Shown here: positions 25,742 through 34,092 of the stretch, piece by piece
Layout of the letters: every line of letters starts with the position of its first letter
Numbering within the stretch: the stretch's first letter is position 1
Assembly: GCF_015160855.1 (NCBI RefSeq)
Contig: NZ_CP063373.1
Location: 2,294,001 to 2,358,000, forward strand
Reading direction: 5' to 3'
Origin: Streptomyces ferrugineus
GTDB lineage: Bacteria > Actinomycetota > Actinomycetes > Streptomycetales > Streptomycetaceae
DNA: 64,000 nucleotides
Notes under the pieces: model-generated
Database searches by the model: none
Told to the model about the DNA's origin: nothing
What the model saw: the letters and a program-made list of their open reading frames with translations, nothing else
Made by a program: the position numbers and the translations under genes

Positions 25742-27328
25742 CTACTCCGAGGCCACCAACTCCGGCTTCTCCTCGCCCTCCTGGGGCGCCGTGGACCGCC
25801 CCGGCAGGCACAGCGCCACGACCACCGCGCCGAGCACCGCGATGCCCGCTCCCCACAGCGCCGTGATGTGCATGGCGTGCAGGAACGCGTCGTGGGCCGG
25901 GCCGACCAGGGACTCGCCCCGTGGGCCGAGCCGGGCGGCGGCGCCGAGGGTGGCCTCGATGGACTCGCCCGCCGTGTGCCGTACGCCCTCCGGCAGCACC
26001 GTCAGCCGGTCGTCGATGCCGCCCCGATACGCCGTCGACAGGACCGAGCCCAGGACGGCGATGCCGAGGGCGCCGCCGACCTGCCGGAAGGTGTTGCTGA
26101 GCGCGGAGGCGGAACCGGCCTTCTCGCGGGGCAGTGCCTGCATGATGACGACGCTGATCGGGGTCATGATGTGCGCCATCGCGGCGCCCATGAGGAAGAA
26201 GACGACCTCGAGCAGCCAGATCGGCGTGTCCGCCTCGAAGGTGGCGAACGCGGCCAGCGTGAGCGCGATCAGCAGCATGGCGCCGGTGGTCGTGGCCCGG
26301 TTGCCGAACCGGTCGACCAGGAGCCGGGCGCGCGGCGCGAAGATCATCTGGGCGGCGGCGAGCGGCAGCATCAACAGGCCGGTCTGCAACGGCGTGTAGC
26401 CGCGCACGCTCTGGGTGTAGAACACCGAGAAGAAGGTCACGCCCATCAGGGCGAAGAAGACCAGCGCGATGACGCCGATCGCGGCGGAGAACACCTTGTC
26501 GCGGAAGTAGCCGATGTCGATGGACGGATGGTCGCTGCGCTTCTCGAACACCACGAAGGCGGCGAGGACGGCGAGACCGGCGGCGATGGTGGCGAGGACC
26601 GCCGGGTCCGTGAAGTCGGCGAGCTGGCCGCCCTTGATGATGCCGTAGACGAGCAGGACGAGCCCGACGACGGAGAGCACGACGCCGATGGGATCGATCC
26701 GCCCCGGCTTCGGATCACGCGAGTCGGGAACCAGCCACAGCATCAGCCCGAGCGCGATGATCACGATCGGCACGTTGATGAGGAAGACGGACCCCCACCA
26801 GAAGTGGTCGAGGAGGACACCGCCGGTGATCGGCCCGATGGCGATGGCGAGCCCGACGCCGCCCGCCCAGATCCCGATGGCCTTCGGCTGTTCCTCCCGC
26901 TCGAAGACGTTCATCAGGACGGCGAGCGTGGCCGGCATGACGAAGGCGGCACCGAGGCCCATGACCGCGCGGAACGCGATGAGCTCGCCCGGCGAGCCGG
27001 AGAACGCGGCGAGCGCGGAGCCGACGCCGAACACGGCGAGCCCGCCGAGCAGCACCTTCTTCCGGCCGAGCCGGTCGCCGAGGATGCCCGCGCTGAACAG
27101 CAGGCCCGCGAAGACGAGCGTGTAGGCGTTGATCGCCCACTCCAGCTCGCTCTGGGTGGCCCCGAGGCCGGTCGGGGCCGGCGTCGAGATGGTCTTGATG
27201 GCGACGTTCAGGATCGAGTTGTCCAGCACGACGATCAGCAGGCTGAGCATCAGCACGCCGAGGATCGCCCAGCGGCGCCGGTGCACCGCTTCCGGTATGC
27301 GGGTGGCTGGGGCGGCGGGAGAAGTCAT
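25742..27328 (-). CDS. DHA2 (14-helix) MFS multidrug efflux transporter
   Basis: 528 residues. [13 protein letters not shown] (motif D1), [13 protein letters not shown] (motif A) and [24 protein letters not shown] (motif C region) mark the EmrB/QacA proton antiporters. First gene of an operon with its TetR regulator. The dyad upstream suggests induction by substrate drugs. Confidence 0.9.
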   Translation of the reverse strand: MTSPAAPATRIPEAVHRRRWAILGVLMLSLLIVVLDNSILNVAIKTISTPAPTGLGATQSELEWAINAYTLVFAGLLFSAGILGDRLGRKKVLLGGLAVFGVGSALAAFSGSPGELIAFRAVMGLGAAFVMPATLAVLMNVFEREEQPKAIGIWAGGVGLAIAIGPITGGVLLDHFWWGSVFLINVPIVIIALGLMLWLVPDSRDPKPGRIDPIGVVLSVVGLVLLVYGIIKGGQLADFTDPAVLATIAAGLAVLAAFVVFEKRSDHPSIDIGYFRDKVFSAAIGVIALVFFALMGVTFFSVFYTQSVRGYTPLQTGLLMLPLAAAQMIFAPRARLLVDRFGNRATTTGAMLLIALTLAAFATFEADTPIWLLEVVFFLMGAAMAHIMTPISVVIMQALPREKAGSASALSNTFRQVGGALGIAVLGSVLSTAYRGGIDDRLTVLPEGVRHTAGESIEATLGAAARLGPRGESLVGPAHDAFLHAMHITALWGAGIAVLGAVVVALCLPGRSTAPQEGEEKPELVASE

Positions 27329-27348
27329 GTCGTCGACCGTACCTGCTT

Positions 27349-27375
27349 TACGATACGGAACCGTCTCGTATCGTA
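27349..27375. promoter_or_regulatory. 27-bp dyad, candidate TetR operator for the DHA2 pump
   Basis: TACGATACG at 27349-27357 is the exact complement of CGTATCGTA at 27367-27375, with a 9-bp spacer. It lies 21 bp upstream of the pump start. Its half-site ACGATACG is the same sequence found in the palindrome at 3799-3814. Confidence 0.65.
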
Positions 27376-27509
27376 TTCTCTTACCGAGAATTTACGCGGG
27401 GCGGAACTCACATGAGGGGGCCTGGCAGCCCTCGGCACGAAGTGCCACCATGGAGGGGATCCGGGGACGCCGTCAGGGCGCCTCGAGATGACATGAAGGA
27501 GCCGTTGCC

Positions 27510-28385
27510 ATGACGCAGCTTTCGGCTGCCCAGACGCCTCAGGCGAAGCCCTCCGACGGCAGCAAGGCGCTGTACGGGGGTAAGAGCACCCGCCGCATCA
27601 CCGTGCGCGACATCGCCGCCGCCAAGGAGCGCGGCGAGAAGTGGCCCATGCTCACCGCGTACGACGCGATGACCGCGTCCGTCTTCGACGAGGCCGGCAT
27701 CCCGGTCATGCTCGTCGGCGACTCCGCGGGCAACTGCCACCTGGGCTACGACACCACGGTCCCGGTGACCCTCGACGAGATGACCATGCTCTCGGCGGCC
27801 GTCGTGCGCGGCACGTCCCGCGCCCTGATCGTCGGCGACCTCCCCTTCGGCTCGTACCAGGAGGGCCCGGTGCAGGCGCTGCGCTCGGCGACCCGGCTGG
27901 TGAAGGAGGCCGGCGTGGGGGCGGTCAAGCTGGAGGGCGGCGAGCGCTCGCACCGCCAGATCGAGCTGCTGGTCGAGTCCGGCATCCCGGTCATGGCCCA
28001 CATCGGCCTGACCCCGCAGTCCGTCAACGCCATGGGCTATCGCGTCCAGGGCCGCGGCGAGGAGGCGGCCGCGCAGCTCATGCGGGACGCGAAGGCGGTC
28101 CAGGACGCGGGCGCGTTCGCGGTCGTCCTGGAGCTGGTGCCGGCCGAACTGGCGGCCGAGGTCACGCGCATGCTCCACATCCCGACGGTCGGCATCGGCG
28201 CCGGCGCGCAGACCGACGCGCAGGTCCTGGTCTGGACGGACATGCTGGGCCTGACCGCCGGCCGGGTCCCGAAGTTCGTCAAGCAGTACGCCGACCTCCG
28301 CGCGGTCATGGGCGACGCGGCCAAGGCGTTCGCGGAGGACGTGGTCGGTGGAACGTTCCCGCGGGAGGAGCACTCCGTCCACTGA
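27510..28385 (+). CDS. panB: 3-methyl-2-oxobutanoate hydroxymethyltransferase
   Basis: 291 residues, AAGGAG before ATG 27510. First committed enzyme of pantothenate synthesis: transfers hydroxymethyl from methylene-THF to ketoisovalerate. VRDIAAAKERGEKWPMLTAYDAMTA, VGDSAGNCHLGYDTTVPVT, GDLPFGSYQEG and VKLEGGE are PanB signatures. The N-terminal ~25 residues are a Streptomyces-type extension. It stands alone, and panC/panD are not nearby. Confidence 0.95.
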   Translation: MTQLSAAQTPQAKPSDGSKALYGGKSTRRITVRDIAAAKERGEKWPMLTAYDAMTASVFDEAGIPVMLVGDSAGNCHLGYDTTVPVTLDEMTMLSAAVVRGTSRALIVGDLPFGSYQEGPVQALRSATRLVKEAGVGAVKLEGGERSHRQIELLVESGIPVMAHIGLTPQSVNAMGYRVQGRGEEAAAQLMRDAKAVQDAGAFAVVLELVPAELAAEVTRMLHIPTVGIGAGAQTDAQVLVWTDMLGLTAGRVPKFVKQYADLRAVMGDAAKAFAEDVVGGTFPREEHSVH

Positions 28386-28430
28386 GCCGGGTTGGGGCTG
28401 CGGCCCGTTGAACCACTGCGGCACCACCAC

Positions 28431-28466
28431 GACAGCCCGCCGATCTTCCCCCGTCGGCGGGCTGTC
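28431..28466 (+). terminator. Terminator of panB
   Basis: GACAGCCCGCCGA at 28431-28443 pairs perfectly with 28454-28466 around a 10-base loop, starting 46 bp after the panB stop. Strong GC stem without a T-run, as usual in this genus. It also marks the left boundary of the accessory region. Confidence 0.7.
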
Positions 28467-28480
28467 CCTGTGGTTCCGAC

Positions 28481-28630
28481 ATGGTGGGTACATGGCAAAA
28501 GGGCAGCTGCGCACCGGTGGACACCGGGTTCGTCTCCTGGGGAACGCCGTGCTGGGGCCTGCCCGACGTCCGCAACATCCTCGTCGACGAGGCGGGAGGT
28601 ACCGTGTTGACGACCTGGCCGGACCTCTAG
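28481..28630 (+). CDS. Doubtful 49-residue ORF
   Basis: An open frame MVGTWQKGSC...TTWPDL ends 28 bp before the HAD gene. It has two cysteines and tryptophan-rich segments but no ribosome site in front of the ATG, and it overlaps the panB terminator region. It could be the tail of a lost gene. Confidence 0.2.
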   Translation: MVGTWQKGSCAPVDTGFVSWGTPCWGLPDVRNILVDEAGGTVLTTWPDL

Positions 28631-28658
28631 TGCCTGTCGTGGGCCGTAGGCTCCCAGG

Positions 28659-29300
28659 GTGATTGAGACCATCGTGTTGGACATCGGCGAGACGATCACC
28701 CGGGACGACCGCTACTGGGCACTGTGGGCCGACTGGCTGGACATTCCCCGCCACACCCTCTCTGCCCTCGTGGGAGCGGTCGTTGCCCGCGGGCAGGACA
28801 ACGCCGAAGCCCTCCGCCTTGCGCTCCCCGGCATCGATGTCGCGGCTGAGTACGACGCACGCGAAGCCGCCGGCCGTGGCGAGGACCTTGACGAGAGCGA
28901 CCTGTATGACGACGTCCGCCCAGCCCTGTCCATGTTCCAGCAGGCTGGTGTGCGGGTCGTCATCGCGGGCAACCAGACTCCCCGCGCCGCTGAGCTGTTG
29001 CGCGACCTGGATCTACCGGCGGATCTCATCGTCACCTCGGGGGAGTGGGGTGTAGCGAAGCCGCAGCCGGAGTTCTTCCGGCGGGTGCTCGACGTGGCGC
29101 AGGCTGCTCCGAGGGCAAGCCTGTATGTCGGCGACCATCCGGCCAACGACGTCTTCCCGGCGAAGGCGGCCGGGCTGCGTGTGGCGCACCTGCGCCGCGG
29201 ACCGTGGGGGCACCTGTGGGCAGAAGACCCGGAGGTAGTGGCAGTGGCGGACTGGCGGATCGACAGCCTCACCCAGCTCACTGAGATCGTGAAGGGCTGA
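28659..29300 (+). CDS. HAD-family hydrolase
   Basis: 213 residues. Motif I is VLDIGETIT, with the second catalytic Asp replaced by Glu. Motif II lies in VVIAGNQTPR, with Asn where Ser/Thr is usual. WGVAKPQPEFF carries the motif III lysine and VGDHPANDV the motif IV acids. The fold is that of HAD phosphatases, but the DxE change at motif I may alter activity. It lies at the entrance of the accessory region, upstream of an XRE regulator. Confidence 0.75.
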   Translation: MIETIVLDIGETITRDDRYWALWADWLDIPRHTLSALVGAVVARGQDNAEALRLALPGIDVAAEYDAREAAGRGEDLDESDLYDDVRPALSMFQQAGVRVVIAGNQTPRAAELLRDLDLPADLIVTSGEWGVAKPQPEFFRRVLDVAQAAPRASLYVGDHPANDVFPAKAAGLRVAHLRRGPWGHLWAEDPEVVAVADWRIDSLTQLTEIVKG

Positions 29301-29407
29301 CCGAACGATGCGGCTCCACCAGCCTGAGCTGGCGGCGGCCGTTCGTGTGCAACGCGGCGTTTCGACGCGGGTACGGTTCGGAGTGGACGCACCGAACTGG
29401 AGCCGGT

Positions 29408-30592
29408 ATGCACGCACTTGGGAGAGGCGGTGTGGGCGGGCGGATCGCCTACTATCGCGGCGTCATGCGCCCGAAGCTGACGCAGGAACGGCTTGCCGCA
29501 GCTGCCAACGTGTCTCTTGGAACCATCCGCAAGATCGAGCGGGGCGAGCGGGGTGTGAGCGAATCTACGCTCGAAGCCATCGCCGAGGCCCTCGGGATCG
29601 ACCCCACGCGCCTATGCGCCGATCGTGAACCGGCTCAGACCCGTGTCCATGAAGCGCTCCCCGCACTGTCCGCAGTGATCGCTTCGTACGACCTTCCCGA
29701 AGACGGGCCTGTCCGGCCCGCCCATGAACTGCGCGCAGCGGTCAGCGAGGCCGCCCGCTGGCGACTGGGAGCGCAATACACGTTGATTGCCCGGCGGCTG
29801 CCCGACCTGCTCGCCGAGCTCGCCCGCGCCTACCGCGTGGCCCCCGCCGAGCAGCGAGCCGAGCTGGCCGGGCTCCTTGTGCGGGCGTACCGGTCCGCGG
29901 ACGCCGTCGCCTACAAGTTCGGCGCCCACGACCTGTCAGCTCGTCTGATCGAACTCATGCGCTGGGCAGTTCCAGAGGCTGACGATCCACTGTTGTCAGC
30001 CGCCGTCGCCTACGTGCGGACGGAGACCTTCTTCGCTGCCCGTGCTCACGCCGTGGGTCAGCGCGCGCTGGAACTCGCTCTGGACGCCACCCCCGCCACC
30101 ACCGTGGCGGAGATCGCGAGTCGGGGTGCCCTCCACATGCGGGCCGCCGTCGTCGCAGGCCGGGCACGTGATGCCTCGGCGGCAGCCACGCACCTCGATG
30201 AGGCCCGCACGCTGGCCGATCGGGTGCTCGAAGACATCTATTGCGGAACGGCGTTCGGCCCGGAATCCGTGCGCATCCACGAAGTGTCGGTCGCCGTGAG
30301 CCTTGGCGGCGATCATGTCGGCCGCGCCCTTGACGCAGCCAGCGAATGGAAGCCGCCTCACGACCTTCCGGCGGAGCGGCGTTCCGGGTTCTACATCGAA
30401 CTCGGGCGTGCACAGTTGTGGTCCGGACTCGCGGACGATGCCTTCGAGTCACTCAAGGTCGCCCGCCGTATCACCCCCCAGCACACCCGCGAGCACCCGT
30501 GGGTGCGTGAGGACGCTGCCACCCTGCGCCGCTTGAAGCGTGCCGACTCGGAGAGCCTCAGCAACTTCGCTGAGTGGTGCGCCGCCACCTGA
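29408..30592 (+). CDS. XRE-family regulator with TPR-like C-terminal domain
   Basis: 394 residues from ATG 29408, chosen because GGAG lies 7 bp upstream; the open frame reaches 29345 but without a ribosome site. LTQERLAAAANVSLGTIRKIERG is the helix-turn-helix. The remainder is repeated helices as in the Streptomyces XRE-TPR regulators that sit beside small RiPP or conservon-like cassettes. It probably senses a peptide or small ligand and controls the following genes through the repeat at 30648-30680. Confidence 0.8.
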   Translation: MHALGRGGVGGRIAYYRGVMRPKLTQERLAAAANVSLGTIRKIERGERGVSESTLEAIAEALGIDPTRLCADREPAQTRVHEALPALSAVIASYDLPEDGPVRPAHELRAAVSEAARWRLGAQYTLIARRLPDLLAELARAYRVAPAEQRAELAGLLVRAYRSADAVAYKFGAHDLSARLIELMRWAVPEADDPLLSAAVAYVRTETFFAARAHAVGQRALELALDATPATTVAEIASRGALHMRAAVVAGRARDASAAATHLDEARTLADRVLEDIYCGTAFGPESVRIHEVSVAVSLGGDHVGRALDAASEWKPPHDLPAERRSGFYIELGRAQLWSGLADDAFESLKVARRITPQHTREHPWVREDAATLRRLKRADSESLSNFAEWCAAT

Positions 30593-30647
30593 CCGAGCTA
30601 CCCCAACTACCCCTCGCCGGGGTACTTGTTGCCCTTTGCTGTCCCCA

Positions 30648-30680
30648 CCATCTGTTGCACGCGTAGGAACCAGCAGATGG
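30648..30680. promoter_or_regulatory. Inverted repeat ahead of the small-gene operon
   Basis: CCATCTGTTG at 30648-30657 pairs with CAGCAGATGG at 30671-30680 (9 of 10 positions). A second hairpin, TACCCC/GGGGTA, lies about 35 bp upstream. They are placed between the XRE gene and a run of small genes, making them a candidate XRE operator and promoter region. Confidence 0.5.
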
Positions 30681-30689
30681 GAACCGGGG

Positions 30690-30872
30690 ATGCCCGACGC
30701 ACTCCCGCCCGCGCCGACGGTCATCGACGGGCGCGTGAGCATCGTCCGACTGCACGGTGAGGCCTGCTTCGACTGCGGGGCCGTGCACGAACCCCTGCGC
30801 GCGGCTGGGCATGTCGTGGTCCGAGGCAGCACGCAGGTGTGGCAGATCGTCACGTGCGGGTGCCGGAGCTAG
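30690..30872 (+). CDS. Small cysteine-containing protein
   Basis: 60 residues from ATG 30690. CFDCG and CGC give four cysteines in a zinc-ribbon-like spacing (C-x2-C ... C-x-C). A start here is preferred to the longer open frame because of the AACCGGGG leader and the promoter-like repeat immediately upstream. Such small proteins accompany XRE/DUF6415 cassettes in Streptomyces as I remember them. Function unknown. Confidence 0.55.
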   Translation: MPDALPPAPTVIDGRVSIVRLHGEACFDCGAVHEPLRAAGHVVVRGSTQVWQIVTCGCRS

Positions 30873-30976
30873 GCCGCTGCGTGAACACCGGAAGGACCAA
30901 GGTCCACGGACCCCGGCAGCCGCGCGCACGGCGCCGGGGGCATGGCCAACGCTCGAACCAGCGAGGGAGCGTCGAC

Positions 30977-31147
30977 ATGAGGAACGCTACAGCCCCGAGA
31001 AAGCCCGGAGTCAAGATGACGCTGCGCGTGTACACCGTGACACGCGAAGGCATCATCAAGGAGGACAGCGGCACCCGGGAGGTCAAGCCCGTCGAGGAGT
31101 TGCCGGATGGGCAGCATCAGGCCGGACAGTCGGCGGTGACCCGGTGA
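30977..31147 (+). CDS. Small protein of the XRE/DUF6415 cassette
   Basis: 56 residues from ATG 30977, with GCGAGGGAG upstream. MTLRVYTVTREGIIKEDSGTREV recalls a short Streptomyces family found beside XRE regulators. Its TGA overlaps the GTG of the next gene (GTGA), so the two are translationally coupled. Function unknown. Confidence 0.55.
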   Translation: MRNATAPRKPGVKMTLRVYTVTREGIIKEDSGTREVKPVEELPDGQHQAGQSAVTR

Positions 31148-31635
31148 ACACCACCCAGGACGAGACCGACGCGATGCCCGGCATCGTGTCGATGCGCGCC
31201 GCAGCGACCTGGTTCCTGGATCAGCGCACGCTGCCGCGCCACGAGAGCGCGAAGAAATACCACCGGGACCTCGCCGCTTTCGTGGAACACCTGATCCCTG
31301 CGGTCGAGCAACTCGCCGCAGCCCTGCCCAAGGACGACGTGCCCGCGCAGGTGGCCATGGCCGGAGTCGGCGAGGCCCGCCGGCGACTGCACGAGCCGGA
31401 GGCCGCAGGCCTGCTCGGCGAAGTGGAGCGCGTGAAGCGCCTCGCGCGCTCCGTCGTGGCCCTGTGCGACCACCACGATGCCCTCAAGGGCTCAACCATG
31501 TGCTTGGCGTGCGACAAGCCGATCGAGGACGGTCAGGGGTCGCTGGAGTACGAGCACGTCAGCCCGTCCGGGGGTGCGAAGCTGCCCGGCCGTATCCACG
31601 CCGCGTGTGCGAGCACGGGCCGCCCCCGCCGCTGA
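31144..31635 (+). CDS. DUF6415-like protein
   Basis: 163 residues from GTG 31144, coupled to the preceding stop; ATG 31174 is an alternative. The helical N-terminal half contains LIPAVEQLAA and LARSVVALCDHH, as in proteins annotated DUF6415 (often seen near natural-product genes). The C-terminal part holds CLACDKPIEDGQ ... IHAAC, a possible metal site. The biochemical role is unknown. Confidence 0.5.
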   Translation: MNTTQDETDAMPGIVSMRAAATWFLDQRTLPRHESAKKYHRDLAAFVEHLIPAVEQLAAALPKDDVPAQVAMAGVGEARRRLHEPEAAGLLGEVERVKRLARSVVALCDHHDALKGSTMCLACDKPIEDGQGSLEYEHVSPSGGAKLPGRIHAACASTGRPRR

Positions 31636-31701
31636 CACCCCAGCCCTGCCCCGGCGATGAGGGGCCCACGGCGAACGAAGGGGCAGGGTCGCGCCCAGGA
31701 C

Positions 31702-31743
31702 ACCCCTCCCGTCGCAGGACCGCAAGCCTGCGGCGGGAGGGGT
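31702..31743 (+). terminator. Strong hairpin upstream of the graspetide precursor
   Basis: The 17-base arms at 31702-31718 and 31727-31743 pair throughout if one G-U is allowed, with an 8-base loop (ACCGCAAG). It separates the DUF6415 gene from the RiPP genes and could be a terminator or attenuator. Confidence 0.65.
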
Positions 31744-31877
31744 TCCACAAGGAGAACCGACGACCACCGACGACATGACAACGGACGCCGACAACTGGGA
31801 ACTGCGGCGCTTCGAGGTGCCCCCAGCCAGCCGGCTCACCGCCGAGCAGCGAGCATCGACCAAAGGACAGACATCTC

Positions 31878-32164
31878 ATGACAGTTGCAGACATGCGGGA
31901 AGCGTTCCCGCTCGCGCCCGAGGGCGGACGCATCCCCTACAGCACGGAGCCTCCGACCGGTGCGGACAGTGGATCCTTCGCTTCGCGCGCGTCCCCGACG
32001 CCACGCAGGCCATCGTGAAGCCGCCGGCGGTCTACGACGAGGCGTTGCAGATGTCAGTCGGCTTGTTCGACGGCCCGTTGCCCTACATGGGCACGCACAA
32101 CCCGACCATCCCCGACGGCGACCCGAACAACCCCCCGCCTCTCGACGAGGGCCCGAAGGACTGA
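31878..32164 (+). pseudogene. ATP-grasp-modified RiPP precursor (TgmA-like) with a one-base frameshift
   Basis: From ATG 31878 the leader MTVADMREAFPLAPEGGRIPY ends in a dead frame (TGADSGSFAS...). The correct continuation, GQWILRFARVPDA ... NPTIPDGDPNNPPPLDEGPKD, lies one frame over and stops at 32164. Adding one G near 31956-31960 rejoins them into a ~95-residue precursor. The C-terminal PTIPDGDPNNPPPLDEGPKD is what I recall as the hallmark tail of GRASP-target peptides, whose acidic and hydroxyl side chains are cross-linked into esters or amides. It sits 4 bp before the maturase fragment. The frameshift may be a mutation or a base-call error. Confidence 0.75.
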
Positions 32165-32168
32165 TGCC

Positions 32169-32588
32169 GTGATGCCGCCCGTTCTCGTGATCGCGGCGCG
32201 TGATGACTGGTCGACCGACCGCGTCGTCAAGGCTCTCACGGACGGTGGAGCGGAGGTGTTCCGCATGGACACCGCCGAGTTCCCTCAGGAACTCACCCTC
32301 GCCGGGCGCGTCGACGCCCGGCGAGGGTGGTCCGGCGGACTCGCCACCCCGCTCCGCACCGTCGACCTCGCCGACGTCTCCGCGGTCTACTACCGCACGC
32401 CGACCCCGTTTGACCTGCCCGCAACCATGTCTGGGCCCGAACGCAGGTTCGCCGCCGCCCAGGCCCGCGCCGGGCTCGGCGGCATCATCTCGGCCCTCGA
32501 CTGCCGCTGGGTCAACCACCCCGCCGCCATGTCCCGCGCCGAGTACAAGCCGTCTGGCATCTCCCCGACGCGACCCGGTGGAACCTGA
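32169..32588 (+). pseudogene. ATP-grasp ribosomal peptide maturase (TgmB-like), N-terminal fragment
   Basis: PPVLVIAARDDWSTDRVVKALTDGGAEVFRMDTAEFP and AVYYRTPTPFDLPATMSGPERRFA are the N-terminal domain of graspetide maturases, which run to roughly 320 residues. Homology stops after RAEYKP (about 32550), followed by eleven unrelated residues and a stop, so the ATP-grasp catalytic domain is gone. Start at GTG 32169 or ATG 32172. The sequence right after the junction belongs to something else, so this is a deletion or rearrangement breakpoint. Confidence 0.8.
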
Positions 32589-32939
32589 CCGCCTGAGCCC
32601 CTGGCCGGCCCCGCTCGTCTGCTTCCCCGTGGCGGATGGGCGGAGTCTTCTCACACCCCGTGTGACTGCCGTGTACGCGCATATGCCGTGTGCACGGTTC
32701 TGAAGCGCGGACTCCGCCGCGATGGTGGATTCCGAACGACACGGCCCCGGCCGCGTGGAAGAACCGGAAGCCTCTTGCGGCGGGGCCCTTGTCGTGCCAT
32801 TCCGGGCAGCGATCCGGGGACGTCGCCATCTCACAGATTTCTCACACACGTGCTGTGAGACAGGGCCCATGCTGCCTCTGACCTGCAACGCAGCGCACAC
32901 GCGGGCATCTCACGCGCACGGTGCACTCGGCATAAGCCA
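32589..32939. other. Non-coding stretch with clustered CACA/TGTG dyads
   Basis: No convincing gene. It contains TCACAC-CCC-GTGTGA (32651-32665), a GGCCCCGGCCGC/GCGGCGGGGCC fold-back near 32740-32790, and TCTCACA with TGTGAGA (32840-32846, 32854-32860) around CACGTGC. These look like operators or control sites left from a mobile element. Confidence 0.4.
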
Positions 32940-33075
32940 GGCGCCGCCCTACGCGGCGACGCCCGTGCCCGGTCGGCAATCAGCCATCGGCCGTCAGCCG
33001 ACGCGGCCCGCCCCGGCCCGTTACCGCGGCTGTGTCGCGATCTGGATCAGATTGCCGCAGGTGTCGTCGAAGACG
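32940..33075. repeat. Inverted copy of the VOC-gene 3' end and spacer found at 44901-45045
   Basis: The segment matches the reverse complement of 44901-45045 almost throughout, with a few substitutions and small gaps. The distant copy covers the last codons of an intact VOC gene plus the spacer up to the next MFS start codon. Confidence 0.85.
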
Positions 33076-33107
33076 AAATGTAGCCAGACCGCGCCTCCGT
33101 GGACATG
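33024..33107 (-). pseudogene. C-terminal fragment of a VOC (glyoxalase-fold) gene
   Basis: On the minus strand the frame reads HGGAVWLHFVFDDTCGNLIQIATQPR and a stop. This is the last ~26 residues of a VOC protein, nearly identical at its end to the one ending at 44955. Nothing further upstream of the gene is recognisable. Confidence 0.7.
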
Positions 33108-33138
33108 AGAGCGCCGCGACGCCTCGGAACCACGGCAC

Positions 33139-33633
33139 TCACTGCGTCGAGTTCATTGCGCCCGCCGCTCGCCCCTCCCCGGAGTCCGGGTATGCCTCCC
33201 AATGTTCTGCGAGCGCCGGCCACCACTCCGGGTGTTCATTCACGACTTCGACCAGCGAGGGGCACGTGCCACGCATCACCAGCGCGAAGTTCTTCCAGCC
33301 CCCGTAACCCCGCATCTCGGGGTTGAGTATGGAGATCATGAGGCCATACGTCAGCACGTCAGCGAGCATGCGAGAGAGAGCGAGAACACGGACACGCTGA
33401 TTCTCGTCCGACGGGAGATCGGCATTCTCGTAGAAGTGGGCATGCAGCCAGGGTTCTGCGGCGATGTAGCTCTCGAAGTGCTGGATCCGCTCAATTCCGT
33501 TGTAGATGGCAGCCGCACCCGCGATGCCGTTGTTGATGGCGGTTTGGCGAGTAAGTTCCCGTGTCTGCCAGGCCGCGACGAGCAGTGACACCACCACACC
33601 GGCGGATGCGATCAGTCCGAATAAGCTGGCCAC
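33139..33633 (-). CDS. Membrane-anchored protein of unknown function
   Basis: 164 residues from GTG 33633, with GGGAGGG upstream. One N-terminal helix (ASLFGLIASAGVVVSLLVAAW) precedes a soluble helical domain with many aromatic residues (YGGWKNFALVMRG, EWWPALAEHWEAYP). The base composition is lower in GC than the core genes nearby, suggesting acquisition. It loosely resembles small Streptomyces single-helix proteins such as DUF6082, but I cannot confirm this. Confidence 0.6.
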   Translation of the reverse strand: MASLFGLIASAGVVVSLLVAAWQTRELTRQTAINNGIAGAAAIYNGIERIQHFESYIAAEPWLHAHFYENADLPSDENQRVRVLALSRMLADVLTYGLMISILNPEMRGYGGWKNFALVMRGTCPSLVEVVNEHPEWWPALAEHWEAYPDSGEGRAAGAMNSTQ

Positions 33634-33730
33634 TCAAGCCCTCCCAGGCGCAAAGTACCGGTGCCCTACCCCTGGCTGGTGATCCATTAACGGTCGGCTC
33701 AGCGGCCAGCCCAAGGGCGCGAGACGCGGA

Positions 33731-33762
33731 GAGGCCGACGGTCCGCGACCGTCGGCCTCTTT
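33731..33762. terminator. Perfect 12-bp hairpin beside the displaced glnA2 tail
   Basis: GAGGCCGACGGT (33731-33742) pairs exactly with ACCGTCGGCCTC (33748-33759) and is followed by TTT on the plus strand. It lies just beyond the tail copy, in the same relative place as the terminator of the intact glnA2 at 37173-37199. Confidence 0.7.
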
Positions 33763-33798
33763 CGTCGAATGAGCGGGAGGTCCGCTCCTGGCTACGCC

Positions 33799-33885
33799 TA
33801 CAGCACCGGCAGATTCTTCCGCAGCTCGAACGCCGTCACCTCGGAGCGGTACTCCTCCCACTCCTGCTTCTTGTTGCGCAGGAAG
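33799..33885 (-). repeat. 87-bp copy of the glnA2 3' end (left repeat, attachment-site-like)
   Basis: Bases 33799-33885 are identical to 37240-37326, the last ~28 codons of glnA2, in the same orientation. The base before it makes the stop TAG instead of TAA. There is no glnA2 sequence beyond 33885, so this is a displaced tail, as left when an element integrates at a gene 3' end. Confidence 0.9.
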
Positions 33886-34092
33886 TGACGTTGGCCCGGC
33901 GCCACCTCACGTGCTCGACGTCGACGCAGCGCTGACCTGCGGTCGGACGGTCGTCATTGGTGGTTGTTGGTCGCTGTGGGCCACTCTTCGACGGCCCACA
34001 GACGGCCCGAATGAACCGATCTTGCAGAATCACTCCCCTGCACGCCTTGACCTCGCTACCTTGAATCAAGGCAGACGCCTCCTGGGGGTGGC

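Larger units (their letters stand above)
33634..34092. other. Intergenic junction: terminator, glnA2-tail copy and left end of a low-GC insert
   Basis: Holds the hairpin at 33731-33762, the 87-bp glnA2 tail copy at 33799-33885, the motif CGACGGCCCACAGACGGCCC at about 33991-34010, and a CCTTGA-A-TCAAGG palindrome (34059-34071) just upstream of the first insert gene. No gene was seen. Confidence 0.6.

Noticed and set aside
27390..27510. Riboswitch in the panB leader
   Set aside because: Some pairing is possible but no known riboswitch core was recognised.
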